Shown piece by piece: positions 23,337 through 35,700 of a DNA stretch of 64,000 nt (position 1 is its first letter; the number at the start of each line of letters is the position of its first letter). Where the stretch lies: assembly GCA_022393335.1 (NCBI GenBank), contig JAJEKB010021753.1, forward strand, positions 409,628 to 473,627, written 5' to 3'. A program made the translations under genes and the position numbers. The notes below the pieces were generated by a model. It saw nothing but the letters and a program-made list of their open reading frames with translations. It searched no databases and was not told the origin of the DNA. This DNA comes from Macrotrachela quadricornifera (taxonomy: Eukaryota > Rotifera > Eurotatoria > Philodinida > Philodinidae).

Positions 23337-24539
23337 TTAGTCGCGAACCACCAGGGGAGCTGGGAGGAGCTAAGCTCACCCTAGAAACTTTGGAGCTTCT
23401 TCTAGAATATTTTGCGCTTCACTAGTAGTGAATTGATAGGTACGGAGTTTTCGGGGCTTTGGTTTCTTCTTCGAAAACTCGTTCATTTGTTCCGGTAAAA
23501 AATGAAGAAAAACTGGATCCATATTATTTTATATGGACCTTGAACAAGGTGTTTTAACTGCGTGTGTCCCTTATTTATGAAGTTTTCCTTCCGGTAGTAT
23601 GATATTGTACTGTCTAGTAGAATCTGCTGGTAATTTTTAGGCTCACTTAATAAGAGGCTTTTTAAAGTGTCTCTCGAATTCCCATCATACATTTCTAGTT
23701 ATTTTTCCTTATTTGACATCAAAAGTATAGCGTCCCTTTTTCGAGAATATGTGAGCAAGAAAAATATTGCTTAATATTGATGGTTGATAGCACTATGCCA
23801 AAAAAGCTGAATCTCACATGTATTTCTTATTTACTGTAGACGAAGAAAACGCTATTCATAACCGGAAAATAAATAAATGTCATATATACGCAATAACAAG
23901 GGTTGATTTCAACAAAACTTCTTTTTGGTAAATACAAGCTTCATGTCATTAATAATATGTGAATGAATATTCTCACAAATGAAGTTAACCAACAGTAGAC
24001 ATGCATTGGCCAGTATTCTACGTCCTCTATTTCATCAACTGTGCGAAACAAATCTCGTACAGTATCAGCATTTCATGAAAATAATCAGTTTTCGAGAAAC
24101 AGTTCAAAACATTCTCGAAAAATATTCATAATTTGAACAGTGTCAAACGTGATCTATTCAAAATTTTTCTAACATCTGAGTAAAAAGCCATCCAGAAGAC
24201 GTTGTATATCTAAAAGCAAAACTAAATTTGTTCAAAGGTGTTCGTTCTTATGGAAGCAAGTGTTTTCAGTTTAAGTCCTTTTCCGCACACTTTTAAACAA
24301 AGCGTATTGTAGAGGTTTAATGGGAAATGAAAACCGTAGCGGTTTAAGTGTATTAACTATAGTAAGAGATTTCCTGAAAGTGCCAAATGGTTTCAAAAGT
24401 AAATACAGAATCCTTAAAATAATAGTCATGTGAACTATTTATTTTTTTAGTAGTAAAGGTTGAATTGGTGCTCATCAAACAAATGAAAGCGCATGAAGTG
24501 AATGATCGCCCACCATGAAAGGCAGCTGTTAGATAAAAA
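23337..24539. other. Non-coding spacer
   Basis: No gene recognised. Short open frames here have no family signal. Confidence 0.45.
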
Positions 24540-25376
24540 ACGGGCGGGCCAGAATATATTAGACTATTAATATTTTAAACATTTCTTCTCTACTATCCTC
24601 ATGATCAAAATACTTCTTTTCATAAAAAGATAGCGCTTGAAATTCTTTACAAAGTCATATATAAATAGATCTAAAAGCTGTAAAAAGAACTCGGTTGTCG
24701 ATAATGAATGGTCACGCTTCGCATCTCATATTTTCATCATTTTGCCCTATAAAAAACAAAATATACTGGAAGATATAGCATGAAAAGCTCTAGAATTTAC
24801 ACCAGACTATTTATTTTATAGTTTTACTTTTGTTTTTAAACGTAACAAAATTTCGAGTGATCAAATTTTGACTAGACGAAATTAATATTCTTTTTGGTAC
24901 AAGATCAATTCATTTTGTTTTACTTTATCTTTTTATTATCTGATATGCTTTTATTAAAAAGAATACAAAATACATCCCAAGATACAGCATGAAAAAGTAT
25001 ATGCATTTTAGAAAAGAACAAATTATAAGAAGATGAAATAAGAAAAAAACTTTTGTACATGGCAAAAATTCGATCGCTCAAATATTTTTCCATTTTAAGA
25101 ACAAAAAGTACAAATATAAAATAAACAATCTAATGTAAAATTTAGAGCTTTTCAAGCTTCATCTTTTGATGTATTCTGTTTCCCTAATAGGACGAAGTGA
25201 GTGATGAAAAATATGGAATACAAAGCATTGAAAACAGTTTTTGAGCCTATCTATGTATGATTTTGTAGAGAATTTCAAGTGCTATCTTTTTATGAAAAGA
25301 AGTGTATTGATCATGAGGATAATAGAGAAGAAATGTTAAAAATATTAACAGTCTAATTTATTCTGGTCCACCCGTT
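24540..25376. mobile_element. Foldback element with inverted arms of about 300 bp
   Basis: The left arm starts ACGGGCGGGCCAGAAT and the right arm ends in the complement of ACGGGTGGACCAGAAT. The two arms pair, with mismatches and indels, over about 300 bp each (24540-24860 and 25060-25376). Shared words include CATTTCTTCTCTA, ATCCTCATGATCAA and ACTTCTTTTCATAAAAAGAT. The central 200 bp carries a further partial copy of arm sequence (AGATACAGCATGAAAAAG). It is non-coding, and no clear target duplication is visible. Confidence 0.7.
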
Positions 25377-25662
25377 ATCTTAGATAGCTCTCCTATCTGC
25401 TTTGAATCTATTGAAGAATCGTCTTGTCGATCAACCTCACCGATTCGAAGCAATATTGCCGACTGATCATTCTTGTACTCATGTGTGATTCTAAATTATT
25501 ATGATGCATTGCTAATATCATTGCTTTATATTTGGATTAGAATCCAATATCAATGTTAAAAGTAAATTCCCTATTTTCTTAATAAACAGCAGTGTTTATA
25601 CTTCCCTTTGATATTACCATCTATTCTATCTCAGTCTCCATCTTGATTCATAACGTTAACAT

Positions 25663-26185
25663 CAGAGATGGACAACTCGAGATAGCTACCGATCCAAATC
25701 TCTGTAACTTCATTCTTATTTTCAAAATTTCTATTTCAACTCCAACGCTAAGTCTATCTGATATTGCTTTAACTCTTCGTAACTTCGCTCCTTTTATAAA
25801 AAGTCTCACTAAAACTCCAAATTCAACTCCTGGTTTCGTTTTTAATTTGGCTCCAACTCTAACTCTGTCTGTTTAGAATGCATGTCTAACTTCGATTTAA
25901 CTCCGATTCTGCGTTATATCGGAATCGTTTGAATACATATGTACAAGTAATATTAATGAGGTGGAGGTTTATTATTCTTTTGAAAAACCGTTATATAAAC
26001 TTGAAATACTAGTTTAACAAAACAAGATTGTATTGCATATACATGCCCCTCTGTTTTTACTGTCGACTTCTTTCGTTCTCTTCTGACAGACCATGAAATC
26101 AGCAGAAATTAAACGACAGTTAAAAAAAGAGATTAACTCCAACTCTTATATAAAAATGAGTCAACTTTGGAGTTCCCCATATCTG
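25663..26185. mobile_element. Possible hAT-type MITE with AACTCC-rich interior
   Basis: The left end CAGAGATGGACAACTC and the complement of the right end, CAGATATGGGGAACTC, match at 13 of 16 positions and fit the CAGNNATGG style of many hAT termini. The interior repeats AACTCCAACTC-like words and lacks a transposase. No convincing 8-bp target duplication was found. The open frame at 25592-25876 is a product of the repeats. Confidence 0.4.
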
Positions 26186-27358
26186 GGTATTCTACAAATG
26201 ATCTTTTAGTGAGCTTCCCTATCAAACCTAATAACGATTAATGACCAAAACAGAAAGTAACAACGGTTCGGTAATATGTTTACCACAATCTACTATCAAG
26301 TACTCCAATTACAATTCGTTTATACCTCGATCACGCTTATTATTGTTTTTAGAAAAGTTAGAATTGAAGAATTTATGATCATATACTATGACTCATGTAC
26401 TATGATCGTATCTTCTATTGGGTAGAAATATCGTGTGTAGTTTTCTGTCTGTTCATATTTTATCCATACCATCATTTCGAGATACACTCTCTGTGTCTTC
26501 ATATATGTTCGTGTTTCTCTCTCATCCCCCTTCTCTCCTTTCACTTTATTGATTCAATACATATCGTAATGCTAGTAAGTGAATGATTGTTGGACGCATT
26601 GAATAAATGGCAGTACAAATTGTATTCATATTTTTGCATCTTTAAGGAAAAAACACTATCCTATGGGAAGAAAAACGCAGAACATTAAGTTCTTGATTTG
26701 AAATTGTTTAAAAATACAATTAAATTAGAATTAGGTTAGACTAAAAGTTAATGGGATTCAAGAGAATACCAGTAAAGATATTGATGACTTAAAGTGTGAA
26801 ACAAAAATCATATTTGTAGAAAGCGTAATCAATGAGGGTAACTTTAAAACTCTAACATATTTTTTCATTTTTCAATCAATAGTTCTATGCAATATTCTTT
26901 TACTATAACAGTGAATATCCATGATCTCTAATGAAAAAATACTTTCAATTTTCTGATATTTTACATAGAGACGCATTTAAATACACTATTTGTTCTTTTC
27001 TAATTCTATTATATAAAATTTTAGAAGAAGTTATATAAAGAAATGTGTGAATGTTGTTAATAAATTTCGTCAAGATTTAAAAAAAAAGAACTTTTAATTA
27101 TTAATTTCATATATCATGATAGAAAAGAAATTGATTATTATACATAATACTTATTAATCAACAGGATTTAATACTAATTCGTTGATAAAGTTTTTTTTTT
27201 ATTTAATCTTCAGAAAATAGAAGCAAAATTAAAAATATTTATTTTTATGAATTGAAAAAATAATCAAATTTTCTTATTTGTATCTATTCGATGGATTTTA
27301 ATCAATCAAAAATAAAACATCTTAATGAAAAAATTGATTTTTATTTTAATAAATTTTT
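26186..27358. other. Non-coding spacer
   Basis: AT-rich, with no recognisable gene or repeat. Confidence 0.45.
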
Positions 27359-28944
27359 TTATTCTTTTCGAATACAAACATATGAACGATCGAAAAAATT
27401 AAACAAATGATTAGTATTTTGGTTAGTTTTATTCAATAAAAATTTAATTATTGGTGCAAAATCTCTCTTAGATGTATCTATTATAAGACATTGTACTCGA
27501 GAACATAAAGCAACAAATAATTGAAGATTTTCTAATGTACATCTGTTTGTAAAAAACACATCTCTAATAGCATTTGTACTAGATACTAATCGAAATGTTT
27601 CATTTTGTTCAATTGATACATAATCATTTTCATAAAGAGACATAGATGAAAATTTTAATGTATGAAGATTAGGCGTAAAACATAATAGATCGATCATTTG
27701 TGTAAAAGGAAAATGGTTACAGGTAATGATCAGCTTAGTTAAATGTTTTAAAGGAATAATACGATTTAGAATATCTCTACTTGAATAATGAATAGTAGAA
27801 AAATCAATATCGAAAATAAGTTGAGTAACATTTGGAAAATAATTCATGGAATTAATTGTTTCTTTTTCATTTTGAATAAGAACATGATTAACTGATTTTA
27901 GATTTGTTTCACAATCAATTAAAGAAGAATTTACATTAGATTGATTATATAATATGTAATTTTTTCTTCTAAAATGTAAATAATTATATGAATATTATAA
28001 TGAGAAATCTTATCTATGTTATACCTATATGGATTTATTGAATAGAAAATTACAAAATCTTGATTTGCTCGTTGATAATGTTGATGTGCAAAAAACCATT
28101 GTCTTTCAATCCAAAATGAAGTTGAAAATTGATTGATTTGATTGTCTAATATCAATTCTTCCCATTTCTTGTTATTCAGATATGTTCTATCACTACAATC
28201 ATTTGAAGAAATATATAAAATTTTATTTGATCTATTTTAAGAGACACATGTATTAAATGATTTAATTTAACTAAATTTATTTCATTATGTCTTTCAAACC
28301 ATGAATCCCGTATATAAATGGATAAACGACGAAGTTCAGGAGCATATGATAATAAACTACTAAGTAGACTAAGGTGTATGCCAAAATTAATAATTAGATG
28401 TTCGATTGAACTGTATTGTTTGGGAGAAAATACTTCTAGTACATTTTCTCCAGGCAACTCTTTCCATGATAATTTGCAATATTTCAATGAAGATAGACGA
28501 AATATTTGAGAATAAATTGAGTTATTATCTGTAACATAATCAATAGTAGTTATAATCAATGAAAAAAGATAGGATAAACTAGATAATTGATGTAAAAGAT
28601 ATTCAAGATCAACTGATTTAATATTATCAAGATAAAGTGTTTGAAATTGCTGAAATTCAAATATATTGTTAAATAATGAAGAAGTACGATCATAAATGAA
28701 TGGATTTGATATATAAAATGAAATAATTCTATGTTTATTATTTATGATAATATCTTTATGATAATTATGAGAAGTAGAGTTTAACATAGATGAAATATTA
28801 ATTTTAATCGGAAGATTTAAATTCGTAATAAGATAACGAAATCGTGTGTTGAGATTATAAAAAGTTTGATGTATATGATTAAAGTAAAGATATTCACATA
28901 TGTTATAGATAATTTCATTAGAAAGATCTTCGAATTTTGATAAA
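27359..28944 (-). pseudogene. F-box/LRR-like protein gene of the bdelloid-expanded type, frameshifted
   Basis: After a splice acceptor (TTTGTTTTAG ending at 28945) the minus strand reads SKFEDLSNEIIYNICEYL, an F-box, then NLNTRFRYLI and a long Leu-rich region. A frame change near 28205 separates this from [15 protein letters not shown] and [16 protein letters not shown] 56-bp intron (27969-28024, GTATAA to TTTTAG) joins NPYR to RKNYILYN. The final block (FPNVTQLIFDI to CLIIDTSKRDF) ends at 27359. F-box proteins recruit substrates to SCF ubiquitin ligases. Two short internal stretches appear to be missing relative to what I recall of the family, one at the frameshift. The first exon with the start Met was not found. 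It is probably a recent pseudogene. Confidence 0.72.
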
Positions 28945-29296
28945 CTAAAACAAACAAAAATTGATCAAAAAAAAAACAAAAAATGATAAAAAGAATAATT
29001 TAGAAATTAAGAATAGTCGTTTTAGTTTTTTTTCGTAATTTCATATACAGAAAAATTTGTATTTCTTACTTTTTAGAATCTTATGATTTGTTAATCATAG
29101 AAAAGGGAACAATAGTTATGACTTTTTCAAGTGTTTTATATTTTTCAAAAAGAATTTATGTACAACATATATCATAATAGTGGTATCTTCCCATTTCATC
29201 AACACTTTTCTTAACAGAGTAGAAAAGAAGAACGACAATCAAAGGATACAAACGAACATATATGTATGTATGTACACACACACACACATATGTATA

Positions 29297-29803
29297 TGTT
29301 GTGGCCAAAATTGGAATTTGGTCAAATTCGGAATTTGACCAGACAAAATTGGAATTCCAGTTTCGTCCGGACAAAATTGGAATATTGTTAGAGTGGAATA
29401 TAAAAACTATTGAAAAACCAGTAAGAAAAATGGAAACAAGATCAAGAGTGATGGTGCGAGTGAGGGAGAAGAACTAAATGAAGGTAGGATGGTTAGTCTT
29501 GATGAGAATGAAGGAGTTCTCATAGACAATGAGATTTTAACAAAGACTAAGGTTTTCCACGATTATTCACGTTAACTCCATCTGCAACTTTAACGGACAC
29601 ATTCAAAACATATCACTCTCATTTAGACCTTTTTCCTCACTCTCACCATCAGTCTTTATCTTATTCCTATTTTTGTTACTCGTTTTTCATCAAATTTTAT
29701 ATTCCACTCTAACAATATTCCAATTTTGTCCGGACGAAACTGGAATTCCAATTCTGTCTGGTCAAATTTCGAATCTGACCAGATTCCAATTTTGACCACA
29801 ACA
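29297..29803. mobile_element. MITE with terminal inverted repeats of about 110 bp
   Basis: It starts TGTTGTGGCCAAAATTGGAA and ends TTCCAATTTTGACCACAACA. The arms (29297-29405 and 29694-29803) pair almost throughout, sharing GGTCAAATTCGAAT-like and GTCCGGACAAAATTGGAATA words. TA-rich flanks allow a TA target site. The inner 290 bp is non-coding. Confidence 0.8.
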
Positions 29804-30041
29804 TATATATAGACGCGTACAAGAGAAAAAGGAAAAATCCAATGTAATCAGTATACGTAAAAACGTATAGGAAAAAAACTAAGATATGACATAAGCTGAC
29901 TTATAGGAAAACATCTATATGGAATATTCCGACATATATTGAACAAACCCATAGAAATAAAAAAGAAATGTAATATCTTTGTTTCTGGGTCTATATATAT
30001 TTGCGTACGTAGGTTGTTGAACAACATATATCCACATCAAA

Positions 30042-30182
30042 ATGTTTTCGATCATTGGAACTACCAAAGGAAAAAAATGTTTATTGTATGATGATTATCG
30101 TTATGTTTGTGATCGTGTTCGCAATACCAACACATATTGGCGATGTAAACATTTTACTGGTTGTCGTGGACTAGTGGCGTAA
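30042..30182 (+). pseudogene. FLYWCH zinc-finger ORF, cut off by the hAT end
   Basis: The frame starts at an ATG and reads GKKCLLYDDYRYVCDRV and NTNTYWRCKHFTGCRG, the FLYWCH pattern with its two Cys. It is then interrupted at 30171-30172 where the hAT terminus begins, and it stops at 30180-30182 inside that terminus. FLYWCH domains bind DNA or protein and often accompany Mutator-like transposases. The missing His part of the finger is not found beyond the hAT right end at 32120, so the 3' part of this gene has been lost or moved. Confidence 0.75.
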
Positions 30183-30809
30183 CCAGAAAAAAATTACAGA
30201 GGGGACAATGCCCCTTCAAGCGTTTTGCGCATTAAGTGAAAAATTTCTCATCGAAACGGGGTGTCCAAAGAAGTGTAAGAAAATCTTGTTTCTAACTGAT
30301 TTTAATTGAAAAATGTTGATGTTCGAAAAAACTCATCAAATTGTAGAAAAGTCAGAACAATTCCTCATAAACTGAAGGCATTTTGCAAGCTTAGGACAGA
30401 ACTTCTACTTTCTCTTTTAATCTTTTTAGAAAGAAAAGTATTGTCTCAAGAAATTCACAAGTTCCTCAGAACGTTTACCGGTGAAGACCGCCATACTGGC
30501 GAGTTTTATTAGGAATGAAGCTTTTCAGATAGGAATAATCTCTTTACACGCAATCTAGAAAGTTATCGCAATTGAAGATGTGTGAACTCATTGATTGTCG
30601 GACGAGAACTAACAGAAAGATGATTTTTTTCGAATCTGAAAATCTTGGAATTTTTGAAAACACCAAAATGATCCCTTTCGCAGAGTTGATGAAATTGCTG
30701 TCCGAATATTTGTAAGAAAACTCGAGACTTTCGTGGTCTCAAATTTAAGTTTTTTTGAAAAATCATTATTTTGACCAGATCAAAGTTTCTAAGTAGATCT
30801 CTCTTTTAA

Positions 30810-31876
30810 TCCTATGAGTCCTGACTTTTTCTACCGAATTTAAGTTTGATAAAATATCCTATTAAGTAGCTAGATGATATTACGAAACTTCTGGTTAAGT
30901 TAAAACGAAAAACTGTATGATTATGTGATTATATATTTATTCATTTCAATATTAATATACATAGTTTTGATAATACAAAGAAAAATAATTTTTTACAGAT
31001 AAACAAACATCACAATAAGTACACATCACATCCGTTCTTTATTCTCTTTCTTTCGTGCTACAATAAGCACATCTACGACGAGTTGAAATAACTTCTGGCA
31101 TATGAGCTAACAGTTGTGGTGTTTTAGAATTTTCGTATCACTAGTGTTCTTTTCGAAGCGCACCTTCTTCTGATTACTCATTGCCAAAGGTCTTCCTAGC
31201 CTTTTCCTACTACAATAATTACCTATTAGTGCAATGCTAATAGATGATATATTTTCTATAATACTAATATTACTATTAGAAAGATCTCTATAATAGATAA
31301 ATGAATTTACCAAGGAAACGAAAAAATATTCTTTTAAACTTGAAAAAGGAATTTATTGGCCGATCTATATTGTTTCCTAATGCATGTCCATCAAAATAAT
31401 TGAAAGAAATACAGAAACTTGAGTTGTCAAGTCTTCATTCTCCCCAATCATCTATTGAGCTTTGGTTTTGTTCTTCGATTAATGAATCATTATCTTCAGA
31501 ACTACTATTTTCAAATTCATGACAGCTAATTGTACTTTCATTTTCATCGAATTAGATTTCGTCAGAATCTCAATCCATTATATTTTAGAAAACAGTTAGG
31601 TTTCATCACGACACAATGAATCAAAACACGAATTTTTCAGAAATTTAGATTTTTCAAGGAATCTTTCTGAAATCAAATGAACATGCCCCAGTACACTTTT
31701 CGATATTGTTTATTCATACGGATGTCTGTACAAACTTGCACAAATATGTTTTAACTGCGAACATTTGTTGAAAATATTCCTTCTAGATCTTAAAAACCAC
31801 AAACATATTTGAAATTTTTTGAAAATTAGAAATTTTCGCTAGGTGAGACATATATGTCCTACTGGGGCTCAAAGGG
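30810..31876. mobile_element. piggyBac-type deletion derivative nested in the hAT element
   Basis: Both sides have TTAA (30806-30809 and 31877-31880). The right terminus, read inward, is CCCTTTGAGCCCCAGTAGGA and the left is TCCTATGAGTCCTGAC, similar but diverged. TTAA targets and CCCTTTG-like ends are the piggyBac signature. The 1067-bp element retains only the two ends of a transposase gene (next entry). Confidence 0.8.
30975..31578 (-). pseudogene. piggyBac transposase remnant: acidic N-terminus and Cys-rich C-terminus only
   Basis: The minus strand begins at 31578 with Met-Asp, a TGA where Trp is expected, and DSDE. An acidic stretch follows (ENESTISCHEFENSSSEDN). The catalytic DDE core is missing. 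Near 31200 the reading returns at RKRLGRPLAMSNQKK, and after a frame change it ends in RRRCAYCSTK and MCTYCDVCLSV, the zinc-ribbon tail of piggyBac transposases, with another stop between them. This is an internally deleted, inactive copy. Confidence 0.75.
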
Positions 31877-32123
31877 TTAATGAGACAAACTCTCAGAATC
31901 GCTTCCGGGAATCTATAGTTTCAATACTTGTGCCGCCGAAAGTGGCTACGCTCAAAACAATTATTTAGTAAAAGTTGTTATCTCCTGTGCGCGTAAAATT
32001 AAATGTTCTCTAAGGTCATAAATATATCATTTTACAGTGGATAAATAGGAAACTCCGCCTTATTTCGATGAAAATTTACAGGAGGGGAGGGGGCCTTACA
32101 TCCCGGTGGTTACGCCACTAAAT

Positions 32124-32270
32124 AAATCTCTATGAGCATGTCTTTATAGATATAAACTTTGAACATGTCTCTTCAATTGAAAAAACGATCAGCTCGTTTG
32201 CTTAAGTCGTAATGAAGATATGAATTATTTTTTCGGTAACATGACTTTTGGGACACCCTGTATACTTATA
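32124..32270. mobile_element. Right 147 bp of the mariner MITE (copy B)
   Basis: It matches 11326-11459 and ends TTTTGGGACACCCTG followed by TA. The left part is absent. The sequence switches to the hAT terminus at 32120, which marks the left edge of duplication copy B. Confidence 0.8.
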
Positions 32271-32904
32271 ATAAATGTTATCATTTTCAAATAACAGTTC
32301 GATTATTTAGGAAAGAATAAGTTGAGTTCTTCTTTTATTCAACTTAAAATGTTCTTTCTCATTGATTTTATTACTGATAAGTTACAAAATGATTTGTCAA
32401 TACTTTAATCTTCTTTAAATTAGATGTATTTATATATATACTGAAACAATGGTATAAAGAAGAAGAAAGATTAAAAGTTGGCAAATCTTATGAGTACCAT
32501 TGTCTTTCCATCAATAATATCAACAATCTTAAAATTAATGAGACAAAAGAGAAGAAAAAACTTGATATAACATTTTTTATTGTAAGATTGTTCTACGTGT
32601 GATTTATTCATTGAAATTATAAAGTTCAATTAATAATTCTAATCAGATCTAATTGATATATTTTTAGAATGAGTTAAAAAAATATGAATTCTAAATAAAT
32701 TTCTACGTTTAAATTCAATGTCAATATTATCAGTTATTAAAACTGCATTCATAATTCCACCTCCAAACTAGTATTATTCTTCATTAATTTAATTGCATCT
32801 CGTGCAACTTTGCTTGAGGTATAATTTGAGCCGAGTTCGATCATAGTCAATGTCTATGCAAAAGATAAAAGTGAAAATGACAAATGAACTAAGGAAAAAG
32901 TTAC

Positions 32905-35366
32905 TGTATTGCTTTGTAAAGCATCAGCCAAATATTGTAAACCTTTTCCTCTAATATTATTATCACTGACATTAAGTGAAACAAGTGTCTATATGAAAAA
33001 GTAAGAATAAATACAAGAAAAATGATAAAAGAATAAATTCACTGTGTTATTTCTTAATGCATCAGCTAAAGACATAATTCCTTTATTTTTAATTGCATTG
33101 TCTCTCATATTGAGTTTGGTGAGTCCCTGTGTAAAAGATAAACATGAAAATAAGAGAGAAATATAAAAATAAAATAGTTTACCGTGTTGCTCTGTAAGGC
33201 ATCAGCTATATGCTGGGCACCTTTAGCTCCAATTCGATTTGAATGGATTTCGAGTATAGTAAGTGTCTAGAAAAATAAATCAAATTAAAAATAACAATAA
33301 TGAAGACTAAAAAATAGTTACATTGTTATTTCGTAAAGCATCAGCCAGATGTTGAGCACCTTTGGCTTCTATTCCATTCATCCGTAGTTGAAGTGTAGTC
33401 AATGTCTGTGTCAAATAAACAAGATGAAAAATGAAAAAAAATAAAAAGAAAACAATGTTCACTGTATTATTTTGTAAAGCATCAGCCAAGTATTTCATTC
33501 CTTCGTCTTCGATAGAGTTTGATTCAAGATTAAGTGTAGTAAGTGTCTGTACCAAAGAATAAAGTTAGAAAGAAATCAAAAAGAAAAAAAAATATTTACT
33601 TTATTATTTTGTAATCCGTCGGCTAAATATTGAGCTCCTTTACTAGAAATCTGGTTACCCGATAGGCTGAGTGTAGTGAGACCCTGTGAGAATAAAGGAA
33701 GACAGAAATGAAATAGATAAAAATAGAAAGTGAATTACTGCATTATTTCGTAAGATTTCACCCAAATGTTTCGCTCCATCTTCTCCGATACCACTAGAGG
33801 GAAGATTAAGTGTAGTAAGCGTCTATGTGAAAAATAACGATGAAAAATGCCAAAAAAAGGAAAGAGGCGAGATGATAAAGAATTTCACCTTGTTTTTTCC
33901 TAAAGCGTCGACCAAATATGATAATCCATCATCGTTAATTCCATTCTGCCAGAAGTTAAGTGTAGTTAATGTCTGCAGAAAAAAAATCAACATGAACATG
34001 AGAATGACGAAAGAAAAATGATATCCACCGTATTATTTTGTAAAGCATTGGCGAAACGACGAAATCCTTCAATGCCTATCTTATTTGATGCGAAATCAAG
34101 ATTAGTAAGTGTCTGAATGACAAAATAAAAATGATAATAAGAGAGATATAGAAACAGGGATGTAGAAAATAAATAATATTTACAGTATTATAACGTAAAG
34201 CATCAAATAGATGTTGAAAACCTTTGTCTTCGAATTCATTCGATCCAAGATCGAGAGTAGTAAGTGCCTGTATGAACAAATGATGATGAAAATAATGAAA
34301 GAAAATATTTACCTTGTTGTTTTTTAAAGCATCAGATAAATATTGAATTCCGTCGTCTGGAATACTACAAGAACTTAGTTCAAGTTTTGTAAGCGTCTAT
34401 ATCAATAAATCTAGATAGAAATGAACAGTGAAAGATATTTACCTTATTATTTTGTAAACTATCAGCGAGATATTGTGCTCCTTTGGCTCCAATTGGATTG
34501 TCGCGAATCTCAAATACGGTGAGTGTCTATGCAAATAAATATAGTTAGAAATGAGATAGATAAAGAGTAGATGATATTCACCGAATTATTTTGTAATAGG
34601 TCAGCCAAATGTTGCATTCCTTTATCTGTAATTTGATTAGCGAAAATACTTAATGAGGTGAGTGTCTGCATAGATCAGCACATATATAAAAATAAGATAG
34701 GAACGAGCAAAAATCTTCACCTTGTTATTTCGTAAAGCATCAGCTATGTCTTGTGCTCCTTTGTCTTCAATTCCATTCGCTTGAATACGTAATTCTTTGA
34801 GTCCCTATGGAAAAAATTCAAGAAGAAAATAAAATAGATGAGAAAAGAAAAACACGATATTTACGGTATTAGTTTGTAAAGCATCAGCGAGATGCTTAGC
34901 TCCTTCTGGTCCCATTTGATTTAATCCAAGATCGATCATTTGGAGTGTCTATATGGAAACATAAAAATAAAAATGAAATAGATTTAAAAAAGGAACAAGA
35001 TTAACTGTATTATTTCGTAAAATATCAGCTAAATATTGTGCTTCTTCAGGTCCAATGTGATTGTTGAAAAGTTCAAGTGTAGTAAGTGTCTATATGAAAA
35101 GTAAATATAAAATTGAGAAAGATGAAGAAAAAGAAATATTCACCGTATTATTTTTTAAACCATCAGCTAAATGTTTAATAGCTTGACCTTGAAGACTAGT
35201 GTTATTTAAGTCGAGTGCGGTCAGTGTCTGTATAGAAAAATACAAATGAAAATGATAGGCATGAGAAAGTAAAACAATTCACCTTGTTATTTTGTAAACC
35301 ATCAGCCAAATATTCACATCCATTGGTTGTAAGAATATTAGCTACTAGTTTGAGATTGGTCAATGT
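32905..35366 (-). repeat. Array of 18 LRR exons (copy B)
   Basis: Exons: 32905-32988, 33043-33126, 33183-33266, 33322-33405, 33463-33546, 33600-33683, 33739-33822, 33889-33972, 34029-34112, 34184-34267, 34313-34396, 34443-34526, 34582-34665, 34721-34804, 34865-34948, 35006-35089, 35144-35227, 35283-35366. Every exon is 84 bp and phase 0, with no stop seen in those I translated. No repeat was gained or lost relative to copy A, so the array is stable since the duplication. Substitutions are scattered (for example Lys/Arg, Asp/Glu and Val/Ile changes). Confidence 0.9.
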
Positions 35367-35405
35367 CTATGAAAATAAATGAAAATAAAAATGAATAGGT
35401 ATTAT

Positions 35406-35700
35406 CAAGAGGTAAAGAGTGGAACCCTGGAATCCAAAATAATGTAATGAAATCCTAAAGAATCCTAGAGAATCAAACAGAATCCTAGAAACGAATGGAA
35501 TCCAAAAATCCAACAACTACCAGAAAATTCCAAAATATTAAAAGTTTTCATTAAAAAACTCTAAAAAAGTCACAGGAAATCCGACGGAGTCCCAGAGAAG
35601 CAGGAGAAATTCTTTAGAATCTTGGAGAATACCCAGAATCCCAAAGAATCATTGGAATCCTATGGAATCCAAAACACCGGATTCCGCTCTTTCCTCCTTG
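35406..35700. mobile_element. hAT-like MITE in an intron of copy B
   Basis: Absent from copy A, so its limits are clear. It begins CAAGAGGTAAAGAGTGGAA and ends in the complement of CAAGGAGGAAAGAGCGGAA. The flanks are GGTATTAT (35398-35405) and GGTATTAC (35701-35708), an 8-bp target duplication with one change. The interior repeats GAATCC-type words. At 295 bp it encodes nothing. The insertion came after the segmental duplication. Confidence 0.75.

Larger units (their letters stand above)
30172..32120. mobile_element. hAT-type element carrying a piggyBac insertion
   Basis: Termini are TAGTGGCGTAACCA and TGGTTACGCCACTA, perfect inverted repeats of 14 bp in the CAGTGGCGTAACC style of hAT elements. 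GGGG-rich sub-terminal stretches follow on both sides. There is no transposase of its own. The flanks share no 8-bp target duplication. The left flank is the FLYWCH ORF and the right flank is a truncated mariner MITE, so the two sides did not begin as one site. This points to rearrangement through the element. Confidence 0.75.

Noticed and set aside
25592..25876. 94-codon open frame
   Set aside because: It is made of AACTCC-type repeats in a probable MITE.
30172..32120. Simple hAT insertion into the FLYWCH gene
   Set aside because: The right flank does not continue the FLYWCH frame and no 8-bp target duplication exists, so rearrangement is more likely.
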